Shown here piece after piece: positions 23,201-33,690 of a stretch of DNA of 64,000 nucleotides. Position 1 is the first letter of the stretch; each line of letters begins with the position of its first letter. The notes below the pieces were generated by a model. The model had not been told where the DNA came from and searched no databases. It was given only the letters and a program-made list of their open reading frames with translations. The position numbers and the translations under genes are program-made. Where the stretch lies: the NCBI GenBank assembly GCA_023333565.1, contig JAJKFH010002068.1:248001-312000 (forward strand), given 5' to 3'. Source of the stretch: Puffinus mauretanicus (taxonomy: Eukaryota > Chordata > Aves > Procellariiformes > Procellariidae).

Positions 23201-25189
23201 TGTAAATCTCCTGCTGAAAGATGCTAGCTCTGGTAGCCTGAAAGGGGGCTGGAGGAGGCTGCTGGGATCACAAAGTTGAGGATAAGGACATATGAGTGGG
23301 ACAGGCTGACTCTAGGAAAGTGCTGGAGACATGGATGGAGGCAACAGGGAACTTACCTCTTGTTGCTAGTATCTAAATTATTGGTGACCCAGGAAAGTTT
23401 GGGATTGCTCAGAGAAAACATATGTAAAGTGATCCCTCCTGCCAGATCTCTTCTGATAAGGCTTTGCTAGAGGAGGCTGGGGGTAGAAAGAAAAAGCAAA
23501 GCTCCAAATCTGATCTTATACTTCCAAGCCTGATTTTACTCTCAGCTGTACCTTCTTTTTTTTTTTTTTTCCGGGGGCTGTCTGCTGATTTCCTGCAAAC
23601 ACATCCCTCCTAGAAAGAAAGAGCCTAAATTTCTCCCATTGGCTATTTGTCTTGGATTGTCTCATATGGCAAGCAGTCTGTTATGATTAGATATGAATAT
23701 AAAGAAATCTGTGGAGAGAGGAGTGTAGGGAAAGCTTCTCTTGGAGAAATAACCCCACAGGAGGCTGTTCCCCCTCTTCGTTTACAAATGAAATGAGAAG
23801 AAAGAAAACACCAGGTCTTTGAAGAGGAAAAATAAATATATTTTCCTATTCTAGACAGAGTTTGGGATAGGAAAACGGGAGTCCTTTCCCAAAGTGCCTG
23901 TGAAACTGAGGCAGGAATGGACTAGGGAGGTGTACAGGCAGGGAACGGAAAGACTTTGCTGCAGGATACGGCCAGTGATCACACCAGCAACCAAATGCCG
24001 CACACCGTAAGTGGTTGCCCATGAGGCTTTTGTCAAATCTGGCTATCTAAGCACAAGGAGTACTTGCTGCTTCTTCAATACAGTCAATCCCCACAGCTGT
24101 CTTGGACTGTAGGAGTCAGGGAGCACAGGCATAACAGAAACTCCTGTTAAGCCCCGTGGTTACAGTGCTGCAGCACAGAGCAGTTTTTCTGCCATGTTTG
24201 TTCATTCTTCAGGGTTGTTGAACTGCTGCTCCAGACGGCCAATTGGTTTTTTTAAACAGTTTCTAACCAGAAGAAAGGAGTGGCAATTCTGAATCTCCTG
24301 GGGTGATGCAGGAGCAGCAATAGCTTCTCCTTGCATTGTATTTTTCATTTTGATGTTTTAGCATCTCTTCCCTATAGATCTGCTTTAAACGGTTAAGCGC
24401 AGTTGTCAGAAACAAATACTAACCCACCTCAATGTTGCCCTCCTTCCAGATGCCTTAACAAGGCATTTAGGAAATGAAACTGTACAGGAGGATCTGCCGA
24501 AGGAAGGAATAGCACCTCCTGGAAATGCTTGTCCCACCCAACACTCTACCCGTTTGCACACAGCTGGGTCAAGATGGATTGTCTGCACCAAAAAACTCTC
24601 GTCTTCAGAGTGGTAGTGCTTCTACCTCCAGGTGTCCATCTCTGTGGGACTGCGCTACACATTAGGCAGCACAGCTCGGAGAAAGTTGGGCAGTGGCACT
24701 GGAGCGATCGGGGTCCTCCAAAGCCTTCCCGCAGTTCCTATGCGCATGTACACAGACACACGTTCAGTAACCAGGAAGATGAGCAATCTCAGAGCTGTGT
24801 GGGGAAGAGCTCAAGAGTGACAGAATTTACTGCAGCAGAAGGACCAGCGGATGTATACCCAAAGGGCTAGTGCCTCTCACGAGTGAGGCAGGACTGCTTT
24901 TGGCTGCCTTGAGAAAAGCAATCCATGCGTAGATAAGCTGCGTTGTTTTTAGAGCGAGGAGAATTAACAAGATTAGTTTTAATCATAAACCCTCATTAGC
25001 AACCAAGACTTGAAACATTCCTGCCCAGAAAAGAAAATTACAAGAGAAACACTGAAAATAAAACTCTGCCCCAAGTGGTGTTTATACCCAACTCGGGGGG
25101 GACTAGGAAATCTTCTGAATCGACTCACCGCTGCTTTTCGTTGCCAGTGGAAGCTGCCTAACACAAACCCATAACAAAGATGGAATAAC
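20221..25189. other. Intergenic, no gene seen
   Basis: Single-copy-looking sequence with a CpG-richer stretch near 21530-21630 and a 15-T run at 23556-23570. No exon with family resemblance on either strand. Confidence 0.5.
23556..23570. repeat. Poly-T tract (15)
   Basis: Uninterrupted T15 between CCTTC and CCGGGGG. Confidence 0.8.
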
Positions 25190-25480
25190 AGTCAATGAAA
25201 GGAGACCTGCTTACTCACTGACAGGTTTGCAAATTTATATTTCATTATTTAGCTGGCACAAAAGGCCCTCCATTCCTGCAAATAATTAGCTGCCTGGCAC
25301 TCCTCAGGGGCTTCAATTACGCACCTGTATAAGTATTTGCCAAATCAGCACCTCAGAGAAGAGAATCAATAAAGACTACATAAAACATGTTTCTTTAAAT
25401 AATCAGTTCAGTGGCATTTTTCTGTTGCCTTACTCATAAAGGTGAAGCCTTTATACTCTAATGAGTATTACCTTCATTTC
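25190..25480. promoter_or_regulatory. Candidate enhancer / conserved non-coding element
   Basis: A TGCAAATAATTAGCTG cluster (25277-25292) joins a POU-type half site to a homeodomain ATTA core. CAATTA (25314-25319) sits next to an E-box CACCTG (25322-25327). Such stacked motifs in AT-rich complex DNA are typical of developmental enhancers, but function is inferred from appearance. Confidence 0.3.
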
Positions 25481-26339
25481 AGCCAAGCCTTATAGCCTGA
25501 GCATATTTGCTTTGGGTAGAAACTGCAGAGGCCAAGGGGGAGTTTTTGAAAAATTTAAGTTCGTATAATTCTGGCTGCTTTTGGCTTTTATGGACTCCAA
25601 TAAAAACAGAAGGCTGATTTCTTAAGTACCTTTCTTAAAAGCTTGTACTTCTCTCAAAGAGCATAACAGGTTAATATTACGATGCTATGGGCTGTCTGAA
25701 ACTTCTCCGAAGCTGTAAGAGCAAGACCTGCTCTTCATTCAGGAGAAATGTAAGAAGCTACCAAGCTCCTTTAGAAAATCAAGTCACTGAAACTGCAGGA
25801 GCCACCAAATCACAGGGCCTGTGTAAGACATGCCAGCGCTGAGCGGTGTCCACACAGTTCAGATGCAGAAGGACGGGGCTGTGGAGTGGGGGGAGAGACA
25901 GCAAAGGAGGAAAGATGGTCAGAAGGCCCAGAGAGGCAGAAAGGAGGCAGCAACAGCATATCAGACGCAGGCAGTTAAGTCTGAGAAGAACTAAGTATGA
26001 GTATTTGGGCAGAATGTGAGCCGAGAAGCAGAAAGAAACTGTCAGCAAAGAACCTGCGTGCTCCTGGTGATGTCTGCTAGCGTGTAGGAATGCTACAGAA
26101 GGCAGAGTGAACAGACAAAACTGGAAAACCAGAGTCCTCATCCTGCACCTCAGTAAGTGCGCTAGCAGTGACTTGCCGAACACGCGCGTAAGTGTTTGCC
26201 AGGTCTGAATGAGAAGCCTAAACAACAAGAAATATGTTTATTGTTAAAATAACTCGTGTGTTAATGCAGAGTTACATTAAGATGGTGCCTTCATGAAACA
26301 AGCGGGCAAAAGACAAAACAAGTGGGCAAATGAATAAAT

Positions 26340-26450
26340 TGCATTATAATATACATCAGTAATATCCTATGTTATTTTATATTATTACATCAGTAATATA
26401 ATAGTATTATATCAGTAATATAATTATAAATCAGTATTATTTTATATGAA
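26340..26450. repeat. AT-rich degenerate tandem repeat
   Basis: The word ATCAGTAATAT, or a one- or two-base variant, occurs at 26355, 26389, 26411 and 26430 within almost pure A/T spacer. Unit spacing is irregular (34, 22, 19 bp). Confidence 0.7.
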
Positions 26451-27284
26451 AACAGGGTTATTAATGTATGCTTTATATCGGGAATGGAGGCGGTGGGGCA
26501 CCAGGCTGTTATCTATTAGCATAAGAAAAGAATGGATTTTGGATGCTCAAGCCACACACTTGTCTGAGACTGTGAAGCTGAAGGACCAAGACAAAGCCAG
26601 GCTGTATCCACTGCGCGGTGTCAGCCACCCTTGGGCAGGGCACGTGTAGCAAGCTGCTGAAGCCCTTGCAGTAGAAGGGGCTTCTCAAACTGGCTTTGTA
26701 AAGGTACAAGCAATAACTCGTAGTATAATGTGAGGGAGATTCAAGACCAGAAAATGCAGATTACCCAACTTCATATTTTCTATGAGCAGCCAACAGAGTC
26801 GATTTGGTAACAATAAACCTTCAAGTATTGTTTGATGCTTCTTCGTGTCTGGGGTAGGAGCTCTAGGGCTGTGAATCTGCTGATGTCCCTTGCTGAGAAT
26901 CCTGGTGCTACAGGGAAGAGTGTGCAATGCAGGAGGGAGGGAAGGAGGGATCACATGGACTCTGTGTCAGGAGGGTGGAAAAAAAGGAGTCTCTTTTCCA
27001 AACCAACATCATTAAGAAAAAAAGCAAATCACAGTGTCTGCAAAGAAGCCCTTGAGGACAAAGATGGGAACAGGGTTGGGCAATGCAACAAATAGACCAT
27101 TTTTCATCACAATCTCATAATTGCTGTCTTGTTCCCAGTCTGCTCTTATGATAGACTTTGCAATACCCACTGGGGACTCTTCTAGGACACAGCACTGTGA
27201 GCCAGAACCTCATTTTAGCATTATACCAGGGAAACTATGCTAGGCAAACTGGAGCCACGGAGTCAAGTTTGGATCCAAAGTACA

Positions 27285-27326
27285 TTTTCTTTTTTTTTTC
27301 TTTTTTTTTCTTTTTTTTTTTTTTTT
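27285..27326. repeat. C-interrupted poly-T tract
   Basis: T4-C-T10-C-T9-C-T16 over 42 bp. It is bracketed by a perfect 9-bp inverted repeat, CTGGAGCCA at 27249-27257 and TGGCTCCAG at 27326-27334. Confidence 0.8.
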
Positions 27327-28559
27327 GGCTCCAGAAGCCCAGAGTAAGGAATGTAAATTGGCTTTGCAGAAGTATGTCAATTTTGGTGCCAAAGTTTCAT
27401 TCGATATCATCTCTGTCTGGCACCTACACAGCAGGTGCTTCCCGAGATGACCTGAGGCACATAGGCGCAACACAAACACTGGGCTGAGCTCTGCTAACCA
27501 CACAGCTCATGTGTCTTGCACAATGTTACGTGCCACTGCCTCCCTGCAGCCACGGAGGCTGTCTCCTGACACTATGCCCCCAGCCACAGCTACAAATGGA
27601 TTTTGCAGGAAGGCTGGCTGCTCCTGCCTCCTCTCCCCCTACCCAAACCAACCGTGCCTCACATGAGTGATAAACCTTTACTGCTCATTAGGAGTTGCTC
27701 TTGCAAACTCTGTCTTCTGAGCCTTGCTGAAGCTGATCAATCTACTTGCTTGAGGAAAAAGTGCTCAGAGGAGTTTAGGATGCAGATCCCCTTTTGGGAG
27801 GAGCGTGCCCCTCTCTGGGTACCTTACTGAAATCACTGGGGACGTACTGTGGTGGTGTGCCTCAGAACCTTGTGCAGAGCTTGGCAGGGGATTAAATGAG
27901 GCAATCGTGTCCCAGTGTCTGTGATCGGGGTCTCCTGTAGTTGCGAGGTCAGCAATATCATCGGCAGTCACGGTCATTGGAAGGGGGGAAGTTCCTGCCT
28001 GAACCTCAGTCGTGGTGTTGCAGAGGCAGAGTCCGTGGCTGAATGCTCCCCACGTCGTGTGCTAGCTACTGTGCTGGTTTGTACCTTGGTCTCTGCTAGT
28101 TCTTAATCACAGAAGGTATTCCGATGGTCATTTCAAGAGGAAGCAGAAATCAGGTGAATCAGATAAGCTTTCTTCAGGCCTTGGGTTCGTTGTCGTATTT
28201 GTCTGGATGCAGAAAAAGGAAGCATGTTGGAGCAAGAGCAGTTTGGAGGATCAACCATAGTCAGAGGCAGGCCAGGAAGATCTACATGCTTTCACGGATT
28301 TGTAGTAAGACAAGACTCTAAGTATCTTTCTGTTCATTCAGCTGTGGTGTCAGATTTGTCACACTGAGTTGGGAAGCTACGGAAGGGACTCGGTTCAGCT
28401 AAAGCCAGCCTGCTTTTGTGGATGGTTTTTCTGATCTGGAAGTGTTTGAATCCACTAGGATTTAAAATAAGCTAGGATCAGATCACTGAGAGCCCCAAAG
28501 CTCCCCAGAATTTTCAAGGTGAAAAAGGAGTTTCAGATTCCCAACCAGAGGAGTGTGTT

Positions 28560-28900
28560 CCTGCCCTGTCTTTAATTGTTAATGTTTGAGAGAGTAGATT
28601 AAATTGTTTTCATGATGGGACAAGGATCCTCCTTTTCTCACGCACTTCCAGGCTCACATTTGATAGCAAACTCCCATGGAAACATTGCAAAAAATTCCTT
28701 GCTGGGAGATATGATTAAACAATAGCCTTCTGGTAATTTAACTGGCAGATCACTAACCTGATTCCAGCCTCTCTGAGCTAATGCATGCTGACAGCGATTG
28801 TTTCAATTAATTCAAGGTGACAGTAACTGACAACCTTTTATGTGAAAGGCTGATCTGTCCATACAGCAGATGTCCTTTAATGTACCTTTGCAAATAAAGC
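28560..28900. promoter_or_regulatory. Candidate enhancer / conserved non-coding element
   Basis: Contains TTAATTGTTAATG (28571-28583), ATGATTAAACAATAG (28711-28725) and TTTCAATTAATTCAAGGTGA (28801-28820), a dense set of homeodomain-like ATTA cores in non-repetitive DNA. Assignment rests on motif density only. Confidence 0.3.
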
Positions 28901-30699
28901 AGCAAGAAGGTAGTTTAAACAAGAGGGTGAGACATCTTGTGTAAGGCATCTTCTTCCATCCTCAGCACTCTGCAAAGTGAAGCTCTCTGCACACTTTGCT
29001 CTGCTCTTCCATCCCCAAACCTCCTGGATTATCTCACCTTTGTAACGGCTCTAGCCTGTTCTTGTTCCAGGTTAACAAATCCCAGTGAGCAACAGAACTG
29101 AGATTTCTAGCAGAGGCAGCTATATTTCATTTCCTAAACCCTGCATGAACAGCCTGACGACTGAATTTCACCTGGGAGATGTGGTGCTTTCCTGACTGAA
29201 GTCAAGTGAAGCTGGGTGAAGTAACCGCTCCCATTTGGTGATTCGGAGCGATGGGCCAGTGTGTCAAGGGAAAGCTTCTGCATTTCCACCTGAACTCATC
29301 TTTCCCGTCCCGATTAAAGCGGAAATTCCGCCCCCCTTCCCTACCATGGGAGTCTATGAACTCATGGGAAATCAGGATTACCCATCTTCTACTTACAGGT
29401 AAAATGTGCTCTCATTCAGTGCCTTGGAATCATAATGTGAGGTGTGATGGAAAGGAATGGTGATATAATATTGAAAGAATGTTTCTTTTAGCTAGAAGCA
29501 ATTTTTGCTGTGCTTTGTTTTGTTTTAACCAGACACGGCCCCGAGTGAAACCTTTTAATGTGATGCGAAGTCATGTGGAGAATTAGTCACTTATATTAAA
29601 AAAGCAGGATGTAGCTTGGCAGAAAGGCAGGAGGATGGCGTGGCTAAAGCTGCAGGATTTACAAGGAGACAGGTGAATTGTTGCACTGTAATAACATTTG
29701 GCTGGAGGAATTTTCAAGGAAGCAGAGTGTCACAGTTATCCCCAATGTGCCCATAATAGCTACATGGGGTTTCATGCTGCCGGTAGGAAGCAGAATAAAA
29801 GTGCCTCACTCTAAATGTCTTAATTACCACACGCTAGATAAAAGTGCGTTTAACCATGCTAAGCAGAAGACTGTTTATAGAGTAGGTGCAAAGCCAGGAG
29901 TTGCAAAAAGAGATTAAGGAGTTCAGAGAGAGGAGACAGAACGGTGCATGGAGACAGAGGGGCCTGTGTTTATCCCGTAAGATTGCGGGGGGGACAGGGA
30001 GAGGGTAGGGGAAGAAGAGGCTATTTGTTGCTGTAGCTTCTGTATCTTTCTCCTTGGGTCCCACAGCTTTTGCCTCAAGCGCTCAGCTCTTTTTCAGGAC
30101 GCATCCTGCAACACGTCCCTGGCTTCTCCTCCCTTGCAGCCAGACAAATTGGACCTCGTTAAGCATCCTCCCACAGTTGCCTAGGCGCCAGGGCTGACAG
30201 TGTTGTGATGGCTGAAGAGCATGCTGACAGGGAATCTGCCTTATGCTGAGTGACAGCGCTGGCCTCGGGCCAGCAGCGCGATGAGCAGCGCGGGGCAGAG
30301 CTGAAGAGGGCTGCGGCGGTAGGCAGGACGGGCTGTTGCAGAAGAGAGACAATCTTTAATGTTTTGCAAATGATGTGCCTGGTAAATGAATAGTCACTGC
30401 TCAGACCCCATACCGGGAGAATTGCTGTGTTCCTGTTCTCCTTCTGGGAAGACAGAAAATCCTCTTGAGCCTGGGACAGGGGAAGTGATACGGAAGAGAG
30501 TTTGTCATGAAGAGTCTCGAGAAGCGTTATGACACCATGTCTTTGCTCTCTGCAGAGAGGTCCACATTGCTGCTCTGTGTTATTTCTCATGGCTAAAACA
30601 CGAATGCATGGTAGAAATACCACAGAGAAACCTCAGGGCTACTGCTCCGGGCCTCTCTTTGGCATTGCTGGAGGACAATGTTTTAGCTTTGTGAGACAT
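28901..30699. other. Intergenic, no gene seen
   Basis: No exon or repeat recognised. The 154-codon minus-strand frame at 30159-30623 has no resemblance to a known family. Confidence 0.45.
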
Positions 30700-30950
30700 C
30701 AGGGAGTTTAATAGCAGGCTTATTCCAGCGAGACTGAGTATAATAATTAGCCTGTTGATTCTGTGGGGCATGCTGTGGCCTGACCATTTGCTTTCCTGTG
30801 ATGAGTGACCAATTGATTAAGATCAGTGCTGACAGCCGTAGCGAGTTAACAATCCATGGGGATGTTGGGTTTAGCCTTTGTTTTGCAGTAGGCAATGTCC
30901 ACTCCCCCGCCATTTATTTTGCCCTTTTTTGTAATTGCTAGGCAATTCTC
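30700..30950. promoter_or_regulatory. Candidate enhancer / conserved non-coding element
   Basis: TAATAATTAG (30741-30750), CCAATTGATTAAGATCAG (30809-30826), GTTAAC (30845-30850) and the SOX/TCF-like CCTTTGTTTTG (30875-30885) lie within 150 bp. Inferred from motif clustering. Confidence 0.3.
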
Positions 30951-31815
30951 ACAAAAAAAGGGCGTGGGCTATTTTCCTGGCAGACCAAGACTATCCTTTT
31001 CATCATAGAAACTGAGCCTGAACAGCAAAATGGTATGCTTTGCTCTGCACCTATACTTACTGTGGCGAAGGATGTCAGGGGCTCGGGTGGCTGTAGTTGC
31101 TCGTACAGGCTGTCCTTGCCCTGCTCTTGAATCAGACAACTGCGATAGTGGGCCACGGATAAGTGTCTATGGAATATTGGAAATTAGCTTCCTGGTCTAA
31201 TACATGTAAGGCATCACAGTCATCAGAAAAAAAAATGCATTTTAGTCATCGATTTTAAAGCTGCTGTGGAGCACCTAGGCTGTGTCAGAGTAAGGTCCTG
31301 CTTGTATTTCTCAGCGAAGCAGATTCTGATTCAGAACTGAAAAGGAAGTTTTCTACGGGTAAAACCCAAGGACTTAGAGAGGGGCTCTCTAGGCAGCCCT
31401 GATCCACTAAGCCAGTGCAGGATGGGTGCTATGGGACTTGATTTTCCTCTGCCCTGAGGAGCAGCTGATTCAGTAACCCTGTGATGTGCTTTGATACTGC
31501 AGAAGTGGAGAAAAATGATAGAACTGGAGCCTTGCAGCAGACGTCAGTTGAACTAATTGTAAGAAAAACATATATTTTTGGATGGTAGTCCACAATTGGG
31601 GGTTCCCAAATTATTGTAAAAAGTGTGCATTGGTCAGTCAGGGACATTTGTCAGACTTTTATGACAAGTTCAGAGAATCAAGGAAGAGAGCTGCTTGTGG
31701 GGGCCATCACAAGTGGAGGAATAGATACTGCTATTCCTCTTTGTAAGTAGGTGTTTTCTTTTTCTCTACATGTGTGTAGATTTTCTTACTGTCACCAGCT
31801 CATGCTCTTTTCTCA

Positions 31816-31835
31816 CTTTGATCTTCAGATCAAAG
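31816..31835. promoter_or_regulatory. Palindromic pair of TCF/LEF-like sites
   Basis: CTTTGATCT (31816-31824) and AGATCAAAG (31827-31835) are exact reverse complements, 2 bp apart. Each contains the CTTTGAT core bound by TCF/LEF factors in Wnt-responsive elements. Binding is inferred. Confidence 0.4.
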
Positions 31836-31842
31836 AGCAGAA

Positions 31843-31880
31843 GGGGATGGGAGGTGGGGGGGACAGGCAAGGGCGGGGGG
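31843..31880 (+). other. G-quadruplex-type G-run cluster
   Basis: Five G tracts of three or more (31843-31846, 31849-31851, 31855-31862, 31871-31873, 31875-31880) with short loops, meeting the usual sequence rule for an intramolecular quadruplex on the + strand. Confidence 0.6.
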
Positions 31881-32393
31881 CAAGTTGGTCACAGAATATT
31901 AGATTTCCCAACAAACAACCCAGGAAGAAAAAAAAAGAAAGGAGGAGAAAGGAAAAGTGAAAAGCGAAAACAGAAGCAGAGGAGAAAGAGTCAAGATGTT
32001 CTAGAGAATTATTATGCTTATTGTCCTGCCACGGTGTGTCTGTGCTCAGATCAAACCACAAGGACTAACACAGTCACTGAACTGGTGCTGGTTCCAGTCT
32101 GCTGAGTGTAAGTCATACAGAGCCTCCCAGCCCTGTCTGCTCACCTCTAGAGCCGCAGCAGGGTGACGAGGTGTCAAGCCTGTCCCAGACAGGACTGCGG
32201 TCGCTCACATGGCAGGCAGCACCCGTCCCACCACGAGACACGAGTCGCTTGTGGGAACTTGAGGCAAGATCTGTGCCTCAGCTGGGCAGTAGTGCGGTGA
32301 GCAGACTTGGCAGAAGTGTCAGCTGGTTTATAGCCAGTGATGGCACACAATAACTGGAAGACACACAAAAAGTGGTGGGAAAGGCACCTTTCT

Positions 32394-32415
32394 AAGACTC
32401 CAAAAGAGGAGTCTT
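32394..32415. repeat. Perfect 8-bp-arm hairpin beside CR1 insertion
   Basis: AAGACTCC (32394-32401) and GGAGTCTT (32408-32415) are separated by AAAAGA. A 12-bp near-direct repeat, CTTAACAGGCAG then CTTAACAGGCTG, follows at 32413-32436 and runs into the CR1 5' breakpoint. Confidence 0.6.
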
Positions 32416-32429
32416 AACAGGCAGCTTAA

Positions 32430-32596
32430 CAGGCTGCCCAGGGAAGTGGTGGAGTCACCATCCCTGGCAGTATTTAAAAGACGTGTAGATGAGGCCCTTA
32501 GGGACATGGTGTAGTGGGCATGGTGTGTTGGGTTGATGGTTGGACACGATGATCTTAGAGGTCTTTTCCAACCTTAGTGATTCTATGATTCTATGT
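32430..32596 (+). mobile_element. CR1 LINE 3' fragment (5'-truncated)
   Basis: Runs from the AGGCTGCCCAGGGAAGTGG segment through GGTTGATGGTTGGACACGAT and GTCTTTTCCAACCTTAGTG to the terminal octamer repeat ATTCTATGATTCTATG (32580-32595). This is the standard 3' end of avian CR1, a non-LTR retrotransposon without a poly(A) tail. Only about 165 bp remains, so it is inactive. Confidence 0.93.
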
Positions 32597-33489
32597 GTGT
32601 CCAGTTCCTTCAGAAGGAGTATTCCCCCTTTGGTTTTCCTGCTGGATAACCAGTGTCTGGAGAACCCGGGAGCTTTACACTGGTACAGGACAGTGGGGTG
32701 GCTACTGTCGCTCTGGAGCTCCCAGCCCACCTTTGCCACCTGGAGTGACTGTGCCCCTTCTCTGCCTTTGGGCTGACAGTCAAACGAGGAGAGGATGGTA
32801 CACTGCTGCAGGGGGGTGCACTGGGCTTTAACAGCCCAATTCGTACTCTAAGAAATTAAGCCTTGGAAAGAGAAAGAGTCAACTCCGTCAGTTCCAAACG
32901 TCTCATGATCTTTCAGCATTTTGGCAGGTTCTGCAGTCTGTCCCCCAGGCATACCCAGTACTGAAGCACTGATCACCTCTGAGGCACCGTTCCCTCAAAT
33001 GGGAGATGGCTGAAACCTCGCAAGGGCATTTGCCTTTCTGGAGCTCCCGGTTTGGCTTTGACTGGGAGGGATCTACTGAAGCGTCTGCACCAAGGTCTTT
33101 CTGGACGAGAGAGGCGTTTGTCTTTCCGACAGGGGCCCTGAACACGCCAGTCCTTTCACATCCGCGTCCTGGTACTCTCAGGTGTGTCTGAGAGCGTGTG
33201 TGCAAATGCACGGGGCTCTTGGGAACTTACAGCGTTGGTTCTTTCCACCTCCAGCCTGAAGGAACAGCTTTCTGGTGACGGTCCGTAGAACGAAAGCAAA
33301 GCGTGTGAGCTGGGTAGTTGTGAAATGGAGGGGTTTTAGAAATATTGTTCATTTTTGCCATTGTCTCTACTAAAGACGGTGCCTTTCCAACCCTGGCCGT
33401 GGGCACAGGGCCAGGACGTAACATGCATTAAAATAATAAAACCAATTTTCACTGGGAGAGTTGGTTCCCTTCAAGTTCTGTAAATCCCT
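32597..33489. other. Intergenic, no gene seen
   Basis: Moderately GC-rich between 33000 and 33250. Short frames on both strands have no recognisable domain. Confidence 0.45.
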
Positions 33490-33690
33490 CCCTCTCTTCT
33501 CTTGTAAATAGCTTTAATACACCGCAGGCGCCAAATCACTTGACCTAGGTTAGCCTGTGAGCTGGGACGCTTTCTGCTCGGCTGAGTAGGCCGGAGCCCG
33601 GATTTTTCCTCCCATTCTCTGGCTGTCAATCCAGGTAATAGTCAAAGGCCTTATCTGAAATGCATTAGACTTCCAGCGAATTGTCTGGGC
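33490..33690. promoter_or_regulatory. Candidate conserved non-coding element
   Basis: Contains TGACCTAGGTTAG (33541-33553), GTCAAAGG (33641-33648, nuclear-receptor half-site-like) and TTATCTG (33651-33657, GATA-type), close together in unique DNA. Function is inferred from appearance. Confidence 0.25.

Larger units (their letters stand above)
25481..28559. other. Intergenic with simple repeats, no gene seen
   Basis: Contains the AT-rich degenerate tandem repeat at about 26340-26450, the C-interrupted T tract at 27285-27326 and purine-rich DNA near 26930-26955. No exon recognised. Confidence 0.5.
30951..32393. other. Intergenic with palindromic TCF/LEF pair and G-rich run
   Basis: No gene seen. 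Main contents are the palindrome at 31816-31835, the G-quadruplex-type run at 31843-31880 and the purine tract at 31920-31995. Confidence 0.5.
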
